From NCBI GenBank assembly GCA_022799755.1, contig JAAWOU010000030.1:1-37217 (forward strand): a stretch of 37,217 nt of DNA, given 5' to 3'. This document shows, one piece after another, positions 16,069-24,200 of this stretch. Each line of letters begins with the position of its first letter. Positions within the stretch are counted from its first letter, which is position 1. The notes below the pieces were generated by a model that was given only the letters and a program-made list of their open reading frames with translations, was not told where the DNA came from and ran no database searches. A program made the translations under genes and the position numbers. The DNA is from Lachnospiraceae bacterium (GTDB lineage Bacteria > Bacillota > Clostridia > Lachnospirales > Lachnospiraceae).

Positions 16069-17028
16069 ATGGCAGGGAAAACGGCAAGGGCTGCGCTCAG
16101 CCCGGAACAGAAAGCCTACAACAAAAAGAGGTTGTGGGTGGAGATCAAGAAGCACTGGTTATTGTATGTATTTATGTTGCCTTGTTTGATCTCGATTATC
16201 GTGTTCTCTTATATACCGATGGGAGGCATTGTGCTGGCCTTTAAGAACTATCGGTTCGACTTAGGAATCTATGGAAGCGAATGGGCGGGGCTGAAGCATT
16301 TCAAAGCTTTCATGACATCCCCCGAGTTCTGGATAACGACGAAGAATACTTTGATCATCAGCATCATGAAGATCGTCATCTGTTTCCCGGCGCCTATCAT
16401 CCTGGCCCTGCTGCTGAATGAGGTGCGGGCGAAGAAGTACAAGAGCACCATACAGACCATGAGCTATCTGCCCAACTTCGTATCCTGGGCCGTGGTCGTG
16501 ACGATCCTGACGGCAATCTTCTCCCCCTACGGCGGCATCTTCAACGATATCCGCAAGTCCATGGGCCTGGATCCCATCTTCGTGCTGGGTGAGAAAGGAG
16601 CGTTCTACCCGCTGGTCATCCTGACGGATATCTGGAAGAACGTAGGATGGGGCTCCATCGTATATCTGTCCGCCATCACCGGGGTGGATCAGGGGCTCTA
16701 TGAGGCGGCCACCATCGACGGCGCAAACCGCTTGCAGTGCACCTGGCATGTGACCATCCCGGGCATCGCCACCACGATAGGCATCATGTTCATCATGAGG
16801 ATGGGCGGCATCCTGAGCGCGGACATGGATCAGCTCCTGCTCCTGCAGCAGCCCGCTAACATGGAACTTTCCCAGGTCCTGGACACTTACATCCTGCAGA
16901 CAGGTATCCGGTACGGCAAGTTCGAGTACGCCTCGGCCATCACCCTTGTCCGCTCGATAATCTCCCTGGGATTTGTGGCGATAACGAACCATCTGACGAA
17001 CAAGTACGCCGAAGTCGGTTTGTGGTAA
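16069..17028 (+). CDS. Sugar ABC transporter permease (LplB/YteP type)
   Basis: This is an inner-membrane permease of about 319 residues of an oligosaccharide importer (CUT1 group). About six hydrophobic helices are visible, beginning with HWLLYVFMLPCLISIIVFSY and the PMGGIVLAFKNY turn typical of the LplB branch. The cytoplasmic EAA loop, YEAATIDGANRLQCTWHVTI, is at about 211-231 and docks on the ATPase. The ATG is preceded by a modest GGGAAGG. An in-frame GTG at 16030 is an alternative but lies far from any ribosome site. It is followed after 15 bases by the partner permease. No ATPase gene is present in the window, so a shared MsmX-type ATPase elsewhere is expected. Confidence 0.9.
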   Translation: MAGKTARAALSPEQKAYNKKRLWVEIKKHWLLYVFMLPCLISIIVFSYIPMGGIVLAFKNYRFDLGIYGSEWAGLKHFKAFMTSPEFWITTKNTLIISIMKIVICFPAPIILALLLNEVRAKKYKSTIQTMSYLPNFVSWAVVVTILTAIFSPYGGIFNDIRKSMGLDPIFVLGEKGAFYPLVILTDIWKNVGWGSIVYLSAITGVDQGLYEAATIDGANRLQCTWHVTIPGIATTIGIMFIMRMGGILSADMDQLLLLQQPANMELSQVLDTYILQTGIRYGKFEYASAITLVRSIISLGFVAITNHLTNKYAEVGLW

Positions 17029-17043
17029 AGGAGGAGAGTGAAG

Positions 17044-17931
17044 ATGAAAGAGACCAGAGGTCAGAAGATATTTAAGATATTCAATTATACATTCCTTGGG
17101 TTCCTGGGACTGGCCACATTCTATCCTTTCTGGTATGTGCTGGTGGCATCCCTGAACGAGGGCCGCGATTTCATGCGGGGCGGCGTATGGTTCTTCCCCA
17201 GAGCTTTCACCTGGGAGAACTACGCCAAGGCATTCAATGATGACAGAATCGCTCCCTCCCTGAAGATTTCCGTGTCGGCCACCCTGATTGTGGTGGTGGC
17301 CAGCCTCCTGCTGACGGCGCTGGTGGCTTACGCTCTGACGGTGAAGACCCTGCCGGGGAGGAACATATTCAGCTTTTTCTGGTACTTTACGACGATTTTC
17401 GGCGGCGGTATGATTCCCTACTATCTGCTGCTGAGAGACCTGAAACTGACTTCCAGCTTCTGGCTGTATGTCATACCCAGTCTGTTCAGCTTTACGAATT
17501 TCATACTGATGCGGGCGAACTTCTCCGGGATACCCTATGAGCTGCGGGAATCGGCGCAGCTGGACGGGGCGGGAGAGTGGACCATCCTGAGCAGAATTTA
17601 TCTGCCTCTGTCCAAACCGATTCTGGCCACCCTGGCATTGTTCATAGGCGTGGGCAAATGGAATGACTGGTTCACCGCCGCTTACTATCAGAGTCAGGCA
17701 AAGCTCTACCCCGCAGCCACGGTGCTGCAGAGGCTCCTGGCGGAGGCTTCCGCAGGCAGCCAGGTCAAGGTGGGACAGGAGACGGCGGCCGCAGGCGGCA
17801 TGACTACATACACCTCCCAGTCCCTGCAGATGGCATTCGTTATGATTCTGACGATGCCCATCGTAGTCGTATATCCTTTCCTGCAGAAGTATTATGTGAA
17901 AGGTGTCATGGTCGGTTCTGTAAAGGGATGA
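17044..17931 (+). CDS. Sugar ABC transporter permease (YtcP/LplC type)
   Basis: This is the second importer permease, of about 295 residues. It has about six transmembrane helices and the EAA loop LRESAQLDGAGEWTILSRIY at about 166-186. NYTFLGFLGLATFYPFWYVL starts the membrane part, and the C-terminal FLQKYYVKGVMVGSVKG is a signature ending of this COG0395 branch. AGGAGG lies nine bases before the ATG; a GTG at 17038 is too close to it. It forms the heterodimeric channel with the preceding permease and is followed after 62 bases by the binding lipoprotein. Confidence 0.9.
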   Translation: MKETRGQKIFKIFNYTFLGFLGLATFYPFWYVLVASLNEGRDFMRGGVWFFPRAFTWENYAKAFNDDRIAPSLKISVSATLIVVVASLLLTALVAYALTVKTLPGRNIFSFFWYFTTIFGGGMIPYYLLLRDLKLTSSFWLYVIPSLFSFTNFILMRANFSGIPYELRESAQLDGAGEWTILSRIYLPLSKPILATLALFIGVGKWNDWFTAAYYQSQAKLYPAATVLQRLLAEASAGSQVKVGQETAAAGGMTTYTSQSLQMAFVMILTMPIVVVYPFLQKYYVKGVMVGSVKG

Positions 17932-17993
17932 TCTGAAATCCCTTTACCCGAAATATATGGTGAAAAACCAAAATAGAAGGAGGAAACAAAGTT

Positions 17994-19808
17994 ATGAAGA
18001 AAAAGGCAATGGCATTGCTGCTGTCAGCGGCGATGGCTGCAAGTGTTCTCACTGGCTGCGGTGGCGGCGACAGCGGGAGCAGCCAGTCTTCCGAGTCCCA
18101 GGGGGGACAGAAAGAGTCCGGTGCAGCGGAGGAGTCCAAGGCTGGGGGAGAGGAATCTACAGACGACGGGCAGGCGGCAGCCGATGACGGAGAGTATTAT
18201 GTGGACGAGGACGGAAACAAGTACAAGAAGTTCGACGACGTCCAGCTGAAGATGCTGATCTGCTGGAACGGCGGATTTAAGACCGCCGCCGACCAGTACA
18301 ACAACGACGTGGCCAAGGCCATCCGCGAGAAGATCGGTGTCACCGTAGAGTTCGAGGGCATCAACATGTCCGAGACAGAGAAGCTGAACCAGATGTTCTC
18401 CTCCGGCGATATGCCTGACATGATCAATGCACCTTACTGGGGCGGCACGGCAGGCGAGACCGGCGTTATCAAGAAAGGCGGAAATGAAGGCCGTCTGATC
18501 GACATCAAGGATCTGGTTCCCAATTACCCTAATATTGCGGACGCTTACGACATCGGCGTCATCAGCACAAAGTATCTGGAGAACGACATCGAACAGGAGA
18601 ACGGCGCCAGATACGTGCTGCCCACCGAGGTGGCAGGCAGCAAGGAAGATATCGCTCTGTGGGGATACGGCGTATTCGTAAGAGGCGATGTGCCTGAGGC
18701 TCTTGGCGTGGACGTCTCCACCATCAAGACCTCTGAGCAATTGATGGATTTCATGAAGCAGGCAAGGGATTACGGATTCAAGGATATCAACGGCAATGAC
18801 TGTATCGTGGCTACCACCTATCACAATGGCTGGAGCTATGACGATTACGCCCAGAGCTTCAGCGAGAAGAAGCTGACCTCATACGCGCTGGATGAGAACG
18901 GCAAAGTGACACATTTCAACCTGACAGAGGACTATGTGAACAAGCAGCTGTTTATCTGGGAGATGGTACATGAGGGCATTCTGGACAAAGAGTGCTTCAC
19001 CCAGAGCGATGACCGCGGCAAAGAGAAAGTCGGCAACGGCACGGCTCTGTTCTCCTGTGCACAGTATGGTATAACTGTGGATGCCACCAAGATGACAGGC
19101 CTGTATGACACCCATCCCGAGATGAGATATATCCCTGTAGGACCTTTGAACTACAAGGACGGCTCTTCTCTGGTACAGATTGAGTCCGAGGGAAGAAGCG
19201 GCTCTCCTGCCATCGTATTCCCTACCACCTGCTCCAACATCGACGCTGCCCTGACCTGGCTGGACTATCTGAACAGCAAAGAGGGCACGAAGCTGATCTG
19301 CTACGGCTTTGAGGGCGACACCTATGAGATGAACGATCAGGGACAGCCCAGGATGAACGCTGACCTCACCGCAAGGTATGCCGAGAACGCCGAGGCCGTA
19401 AAGGAAGAGCTGCGCGAGAGAGGCATCATGTACATGGCAAGCAGAACCTATGTGGCCAAGAAGAACAACCTGTGGTTCGGCGAGCCCGGACCTTTCGAGG
19501 CGGACGCACTGGATCCTTATGTGGCCGACTATCGGAAGCAGAGACCTGCGGAAGTGCTTCCCGGCTATGCGATCGATGCACTGGCTCCTGGCTTTGAGGG
19601 ATATAACGAGTTTTCCGAGTGGGCATTCGACGGCGAGAAAGAGAAATCGTACAAAGAGCGCGCGTTCTTTGCTGAGACCGAAGAGGAAGCAAGGTCCATC
19701 CTGGAGGATTATCAGGAGTACCTGAGAACCAACGACGGCGGCAAGATGCAGGAGTTCCTGGACTACATGACCGAGGTGTCCACCAGCAGAGATGATATTG
19801 TGTATTAA
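17994..19808 (+). CDS. Extracellular sugar-binding lipoprotein of the ABC importer
   Basis: This is a 604-residue solute-binding protein. The signal peptide MKKKAMALLLSAAMAASVLT leads to a lipobox with the lipidated Cys at about 22 (LTGC). A Gly/Ser/Glu-rich linker follows to about 75. The binding domain then includes GVTVEFEGINMSETEKLNQM and SSGDMPDMINAPYWGG, typical of the large YtcQ/LipO-type binding proteins paired with LplB/YtcP permeases. The ATG follows AAGGAGG by ten bases. The ligand is probably an oligosaccharide carrying alpha-mannose, judging from the two mannosidases nearby, but this is an inference. The gene ends before a strong hairpin, beyond which the exporter cassette starts. 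Confidence 0.92.
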   Translation: MKKKAMALLLSAAMAASVLTGCGGGDSGSSQSSESQGGQKESGAAEESKAGGEESTDDGQAAADDGEYYVDEDGNKYKKFDDVQLKMLICWNGGFKTAADQYNNDVAKAIREKIGVTVEFEGINMSETEKLNQMFSSGDMPDMINAPYWGGTAGETGVIKKGGNEGRLIDIKDLVPNYPNIADAYDIGVISTKYLENDIEQENGARYVLPTEVAGSKEDIALWGYGVFVRGDVPEALGVDVSTIKTSEQLMDFMKQARDYGFKDINGNDCIVATTYHNGWSYDDYAQSFSEKKLTSYALDENGKVTHFNLTEDYVNKQLFIWEMVHEGILDKECFTQSDDRGKEKVGNGTALFSCAQYGITVDATKMTGLYDTHPEMRYIPVGPLNYKDGSSLVQIESEGRSGSPAIVFPTTCSNIDAALTWLDYLNSKEGTKLICYGFEGDTYEMNDQGQPRMNADLTARYAENAEAVKEELRERGIMYMASRTYVAKKNNLWFGEPGPFEADALDPYVADYRKQRPAEVLPGYAIDALAPGFEGYNEFSEWAFDGEKEKSYKERAFFAETEEEARSILEDYQEYLRTNDGGKMQEFLDYMTEVSTSRDDIVY

Positions 19809-19846
19809 TTTATCTCGTGCACAAATAGTTTTTAGAAAAAAATAAT

Positions 19847-19897
19847 ATAAGGGAGTGCAACTTAATAGAAATATATGATTAAGTTGCACTCCCTTAT
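19847..19897. terminator. Long perfect hairpin after the importer operon
   Basis: Twenty-base perfect arms (19847-19866 and 19878-19897) enclose an 11-base loop. The right arm ends in CCCTTAT followed by TCT, and the left arm is preceded by an A-rich run. It probably terminates the importer mRNA. Its length and its position at the edge of the foreign-looking segment also allow a mobile-element end. Confidence 0.65.
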
Positions 19898-19960
19898 TCT
19901 ATGAAATCAGAGGGTATTTATTGTTGAATGTCTATTTAGTGTTCGGGAGATATAACGGAG

Positions 19961-20257
19961 ATGGGAGCCAGGAAACTGAAAATTAAGGAACCAATTATAT
20001 ATAGTTATGGGCATCAATGTGCGGTTTATAGTATATTATCGGCGTATCCAGAGACAGAAGCGTGGTTGAACGTTTAGGGACTATAGATAGAATTTGAACG
20101 GGCTTCGAATATTCCAGAAGAAGAATTTGGTATAGGAGATCATATGGGCCAGACAGATGGTGTGTATTTTTTTACAGTAGTAGTGGATCAGAATAAGCAT
20201 GCGTGTGGAACAAATCATTTCATGCAGATTGGGAAACTTTATTGCATCCTATACTGA
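19961..20257 (+). pseudogene. Broken gene with GHQCA motif, copy 1
   Basis: From the ATG the frame reads MGARKLKIKEPIIYSYGHQC, then AVYSILSAYPETEAWLNV, then a TAG. After a second TAG the same frame continues as IEFERASNIPEEEFGIGDHM and GVYFFTVVVDQNKHACGTNH to a TGA at 20255. This looks like a degraded gene with internal stops and probably a deletion. The first 33 residues match the broken gene at 26688 almost exactly. I do not recognise the family with confidence. The HxC spacing near the start is reminiscent of BtrH-like or papain-like proteins in peptide biosynthesis clusters, but this is unverified. It lies directly upstream of an exporter pair. Confidence 0.55.
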
Positions 20258-20505
20258 AAGATAGTTATGTTAAGGGAAAGACATTAAAGTTTATTGATGG
20301 AAAATTAATTATTTATAATGATATATATGATGATGATAATGGGCATGGAACTGCTATAACAGGGATTATTGTAAAAGAAACTGAAAAATGTAATATTTTA
20401 AGGGAAAAATTTCTTATGAATGAATACCGCGTGGGGCAAATTGGTTCGGAACCACAGTCGCTGTTATTTGGAATATTATTGACTAGTTTGCTGAGCCTTA
20501 AATGA
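20203..20505 (+). pseudogene. Fragment with subtilisin-like (S8) NGHGT motif
   Basis: A 100-residue frame contains LLHPILKDSYVKGKTLKF and YDDDNGHGTAITGIIVKETE (motif bases about 20325-20370). NGHGTxxxGII is the catalytic-His segment of S8 subtilases. The preceding Asp motif (DTGI-like) is absent, the Ser motif is absent, and the C-terminal part (SLLFGILLTSLLSLK) is unrelated. A full subtilase would have 250 or more residues. It overlaps the previous pseudogene in another frame, so at least two broken genes have been compressed here. S8 proteases often serve as leader peptidases in peptide maturation clusters, which would suit the exporter genes that follow. That link is inference. Confidence 0.5.
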
Positions 20506-20509
20506 ACAG

Positions 20510-22333
20510 GTGTTAAGGCTGCTGTGGAAAGGGGAGAAAAGGGGATTGGTGTCTAAAGTATTATCTCACTACTTATATCTTTTTAAAAAGCTACATCACG
20601 AGGACAGGAAATTAATTTTGATATGTCTTGCCATGGCAGGAGTACAGATCGGGATTCCGCTGTCCAATGTAATGTTTCCGAAAGCAGTAGTATGGGCTGT
20701 GTCTGGGAAAGCGGATTCGATGACTTTTTTGATGGCAATATTGATATTCTTTTTTTTTGTGAGCGGGGTGTGCAACGCGGCGAAGTCGTATTTTGACAGG
20801 CGAAATGGATTTTATCTAAGCAATTTCACTTTTAAGCTGCGGGAGGATATTCAGGAGATATCCATGCGGATGCCGTTTCCCATGACAGAGGATGGGAAAA
20901 CGTTGGATCAGATCCGGCTGGCAAAGGAGGGCTCCGGACGTGTGCAGCAGATGATTGAAGCTTGTGTGAGCTGTTTAACGTCCTTTGTTCTGTTAGCTGT
21001 CTATACCATGTTGCTGATACTGCTGGACTGGAAACTTCTGCTGGTCTTCATGTTGTGCACGATGCTGGATATTATTGTCATGAAGAAAACGAAAGACTAT
21101 GAGGCGGGATGCAGAGGGAAACTGGCTGCGGTGGGGCGGAGAAAGGGTTATTTATTCCAGATTATGTCTGATTACCGTTTTGGAAAAGAGCTGCGAATTT
21201 TTGGCATGGAGGGAATTTTGCAGCAGAAATATCAGGGGCAGTGCCGGAAAGGGCTGGAGGTAAGAATGCAGATAGAGCAGCACCGAACCGGAGGGGAAAT
21301 GATGGGGGCATTTCTGGATTTTGTGGCACAACTGGCGATTTATGTCATGCTATTTCTTCTGTATTTGCGGAAAGGGCTGACTGCGGATGATTTTGTTATG
21401 TATATAGGGATTGCAGCATCTTTTCACACAGTCTCAAGGACTTTTGTGGAAACCGGCACCAATATGATTTTGTTGAGTAGTTCTATTGTTGATTATCGCT
21501 GTTTTGTAGAGGGGAACAGATATGTTCTGGAAGAGGGAGAGAGTGATGCTTTTCATACCGTTTCTAGGAACTGCACGGTCGTGTTTGAAGATGTCAGTTT
21601 TACATATCCCGGAAACGATAGAAAAACGCTGGATCATGTGAGCTTTACGCTGGAGCCGGGCAGACAGATATCTCTTGTAGGGGAGAACGGAGCAGGAAAA
21701 TCCACCATTGTTAGGCTGCTCTGTGGCTTTTATGAGCCGGATGAGGGTCGCATTCTTTTAAATGGAAAGGATATTAAGGATTATGATAAAGAGGAATACC
21801 TAGCCCAGATATCAGCGGTGTTTCAGGAAAGTACTTTATATTCCGGTACATTAGAGGAGAATATCTGCCTTGGGCGCGAAGCGAACCAGACGCATATGCG
21901 GGAGGCCTTTCGCATGGTGGGAATGGAGGAGAAAATAAGGAAACTTCCCATGCAGGAAAAAAGTAATGTGTTGAAATATATCCATGATGACGGCATTGAG
22001 TTTTCCGGTGGGGAAAAGCAACGTCTTTGCATTGCGAGGGCCGTCTATAAAGACAGTGGTCTTCTTCTGCTGGATGAGCCTACGGCAGCACTGGATGCAC
22101 TGGCGGAAAAAGAGATTTATGAGAGCTTTAGCAGAATATCCAGCGGTCGGACGGTGCTGTTTATCTCTCACAGACTAAACTCTAACCGTCTTTGTGATAA
22201 GGTGATTTTCATGGAAAAGGGACATGTCTGTGCGCAGGGAAGCCATGAGGAGCTGATTGATAGTTGTGAGGCTTATCGGGATATGTATAATCTGCAGGCC
22301 CAGTATTATGTTAAGAGGGAAATGGTGTTATGA
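20510..22333 (+). CDS. ABC exporter half-transporter, cassette 1 subunit A
   Basis: This is a half-transporter of about 595-607 residues: five or six membrane helices (about 35-320), then an ATPase domain. Walker A is VGENGAGKST (about 390), the signature FSGGEKQ (about 497), Walker B LLLLDEPTAALD (about 518-529) and the switch His in FISHRLN. There is no N-terminal C39 peptidase domain. The start is uncertain: GTG at 20510 has no ribosome site, while TTG 20546 or GTG 20549 follow AAAGGGGAG. The protein ends in QAQYYVKREMVL. The sequence is visibly AT-richer than the flanking sugar genes. It overlaps subunit B by ATGA, so the two form a heterodimer. The substrate is unknown; a peptide is suggested by the neighbouring broken genes. 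Confidence 0.85.
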   Translation: MLRLLWKGEKRGLVSKVLSHYLYLFKKLHHEDRKLILICLAMAGVQIGIPLSNVMFPKAVVWAVSGKADSMTFLMAILIFFFFVSGVCNAAKSYFDRRNGFYLSNFTFKLREDIQEISMRMPFPMTEDGKTLDQIRLAKEGSGRVQQMIEACVSCLTSFVLLAVYTMLLILLDWKLLLVFMLCTMLDIIVMKKTKDYEAGCRGKLAAVGRRKGYLFQIMSDYRFGKELRIFGMEGILQQKYQGQCRKGLEVRMQIEQHRTGGEMMGAFLDFVAQLAIYVMLFLLYLRKGLTADDFVMYIGIAASFHTVSRTFVETGTNMILLSSSIVDYRCFVEGNRYVLEEGESDAFHTVSRNCTVVFEDVSFTYPGNDRKTLDHVSFTLEPGRQISLVGENGAGKSTIVRLLCGFYEPDEGRILLNGKDIKDYDKEEYLAQISAVFQESTLYSGTLEENICLGREANQTHMREAFRMVGMEEKIRKLPMQEKSNVLKYIHDDGIEFSGGEKQRLCIARAVYKDSGLLLLDEPTAALDALAEKEIYESFSRISSGRTVLFISHRLNSNRLCDKVIFMEKGHVCAQGSHEELIDSCEAYRDMYNLQAQYYVKREMVL

Positions 22334-24078
22334 AGAAGTGGAAATCGCTTTTTTACTTTTTGAAAACAGCATATGCTACTTCATGGAAAGCATTGGTATA
22401 TAGCCTTGCATTGACGGCATTAAAAGCAGCATTGCCGATCGTTACTGCTATCTTGTCGTCAAAACTGTTGGGACAGCTGACTATGGGTGTACCATCAGAT
22501 GAAATCGTGAGGGTGATCTTTCTGATTCTTGCAGTCCAGCTGACGGCAGGCATGATTCAGCCATTCTTGGCGAATCGTTTCTTGACATTGACAGAGAAAA
22601 TGAAAGATGATTTCCGTCTTCGTATTGGAATTAGGATGATGCGAATGGAGTATGGAAAAGTGGAGTCGTCCAAGGTGCAGGATATCAAGCAGCAGGCGTT
22701 GCTTCCAATTGTGGAATGGAATGCCTTTGAATTCATTCTAAATGAATTTGTGCCTGCTGTTTTGGGGGGCATCATGACGATAGTGGCGACTTTTTTTCTG
22801 GTATTGGACTTTGGCATATTGCTGCTTTTTCCGGTATTGCTGTTAGTGGCAGTGCAGTTTGGTCTGACTGGGATGAAGAACAAAAAATTTCAGACGGTGA
22901 TGTCTAACGTGGGCATGGTGGAACGCAGACTGGATTATTACAATATGGTGACAGATGATTTTTCCATGGGAAAGGACATCCGGATTTTCAGGGCGGACAG
23001 GATGCTGATGAAAAAGATTAAGGATTTGAACGATAGGGAGGTAGGGGAATTCTCAGAGTTGTTCTACAAGGCATCTTTTCTGGACTTCTGGGAAACATGG
23101 GTGACGCAGATACAGGTCTACATGATTTATTTTGCGCAAGCCATTGCCTTATTCAGGCGGATGATCGATATTGAAGCTTTTTTCAGAATCACGGGCCTGT
23201 TCATAAATTTTGCAGGCGCAGTATTCCAGACATTGAATGCCTTTTCAAATCTGCGTGTACAGATGAGATTTCTAGAGGGCTTTATGAATTTTGAGCAGTT
23301 GCCCATGCAGGACATTCAGATGGAAGATGTCTGCCAAACTGCTAAAGAGATTGAATTCAGGAATGTTTCTTTCCACTATGAGGGGGCAGATACGAATGTG
23401 TTGGAGGATGTCAACTTTTCCGTTCCTCAGGGGACGAGCGTGGCGCTAGTCGGAGTGAATGGCAGCGGAAAAACGACAGTGGCAAAACTTGTAACAGGAC
23501 TTCTGTCCCCTACTGATGGGCAGATATTAGTAGATGGGATGTCCCTTTCCGGAAATGCAAGAAGAAACGCTTCGGCGGTCTATCAGGATTTCCAGCTATT
23601 TGCGTTTACCATTCGAGAAAATATTGAGACTGGTTTTTCCGGACGGGGTGATGCGGAAAAGACTTTGAGGACGGTGGGGCTTGATGGTCTATTAGACAAT
23701 GCGGGATGTAATCTGGAGACCTATTTGTATCAGGCATGGAATGAAGGCGGCATTACGCTCTCTGGCGGACAGGGCCAAAAATTAGCCATGGCCAGGGCAT
23801 TATATAAAGACGCAGGCTTGGTTGTTCTGGATGAACCTACCTCTGCATATGACGCGAAAGCGGAGGAAGAGATTTTCCGCAATTTCAGGAAACTTACGGA
23901 GGGAAAAACGGCCCTTTTGATTTCACATCGGTTAGCAAGCTGCCGTTTTTGCGATAAGATTATCGTGCTTGATGGAGGCAGGATTGTGGAAGAGGGCTCG
24001 CATGAGCAGCTTATGCGACATGAGCACGGAAAGTATCGTGAAATGTTTCTGGCACAGGCAGAATATTATCAAAAATAA
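22330..24078 (+). CDS. ABC exporter half-transporter, cassette 1 subunit B
   Basis: This is a 582-residue half-transporter. The membrane domain runs over about 15-310, then comes Walker A VGVNGSGKTT (about 374-383), the signature LSGGQGQ (about 477-483), Walker B VVLDEPTSAYD and LISHRLA. The D-loop is SAYD instead of the usual SALD or AALD. The protein ends in QAEYYQK, matching the endings of the other three exporters here. Its ATG overlaps the stop of subunit A. A weak hairpin (24093-24112) follows. It is likely an export ATPase acting as a heterodimer with subunit A at the plasma membrane. The substrate is not determinable. Confidence 0.87.
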   Translation: MKKWKSLFYFLKTAYATSWKALVYSLALTALKAALPIVTAILSSKLLGQLTMGVPSDEIVRVIFLILAVQLTAGMIQPFLANRFLTLTEKMKDDFRLRIGIRMMRMEYGKVESSKVQDIKQQALLPIVEWNAFEFILNEFVPAVLGGIMTIVATFFLVLDFGILLLFPVLLLVAVQFGLTGMKNKKFQTVMSNVGMVERRLDYYNMVTDDFSMGKDIRIFRADRMLMKKIKDLNDREVGEFSELFYKASFLDFWETWVTQIQVYMIYFAQAIALFRRMIDIEAFFRITGLFINFAGAVFQTLNAFSNLRVQMRFLEGFMNFEQLPMQDIQMEDVCQTAKEIEFRNVSFHYEGADTNVLEDVNFSVPQGTSVALVGVNGSGKTTVAKLVTGLLSPTDGQILVDGMSLSGNARRNASAVYQDFQLFAFTIRENIETGFSGRGDAEKTLRTVGLDGLLDNAGCNLETYLYQAWNEGGITLSGGQGQKLAMARALYKDAGLVVLDEPTSAYDAKAEEEIFRNFRKLTEGKTALLISHRLASCRFCDKIIVLDGGRIVEEGSHEQLMRHEHGKYREMFLAQAEYYQK

Positions 24079-24092
24079 GCTATTGAACCTCA

Positions 24093-24112
24093 AAGAATAT
24101 TTGAGTATTCTT
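24093..24112 (+). terminator. Weak hairpin after exporter cassette 1
   Basis: AAGAATA and TATTCTT, perfect seven-base arms with a six-base loop, are followed by an AT-rich stretch with five T's (ATTTTT) six bases on. It is a weak terminator candidate in the 122-base gap. Confidence 0.35.
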
Positions 24113-24165
24113 ATAAAGATTTTTAACATGAGGCTTGGAAATCATGTTGATTAGAAGACAGAGAT

Positions 24166-24184
24166 TTTGAGAGTACATCTCAAA
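24166..24184 (+). promoter_or_regulatory. Inverted repeat just before the ribosome site of the 24201 gene
   Basis: TTTGAGA-GTACA-TCTCAAA, seven-base perfect arms, ends a few bases before AAGGGAGG of the putative hydrolase. It could be an operator or an mRNA hairpin affecting translation. No promoter was recognised in this gap. Confidence 0.35.
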
Positions 24185-24200
24185 GAAAGGGAGGCATATT

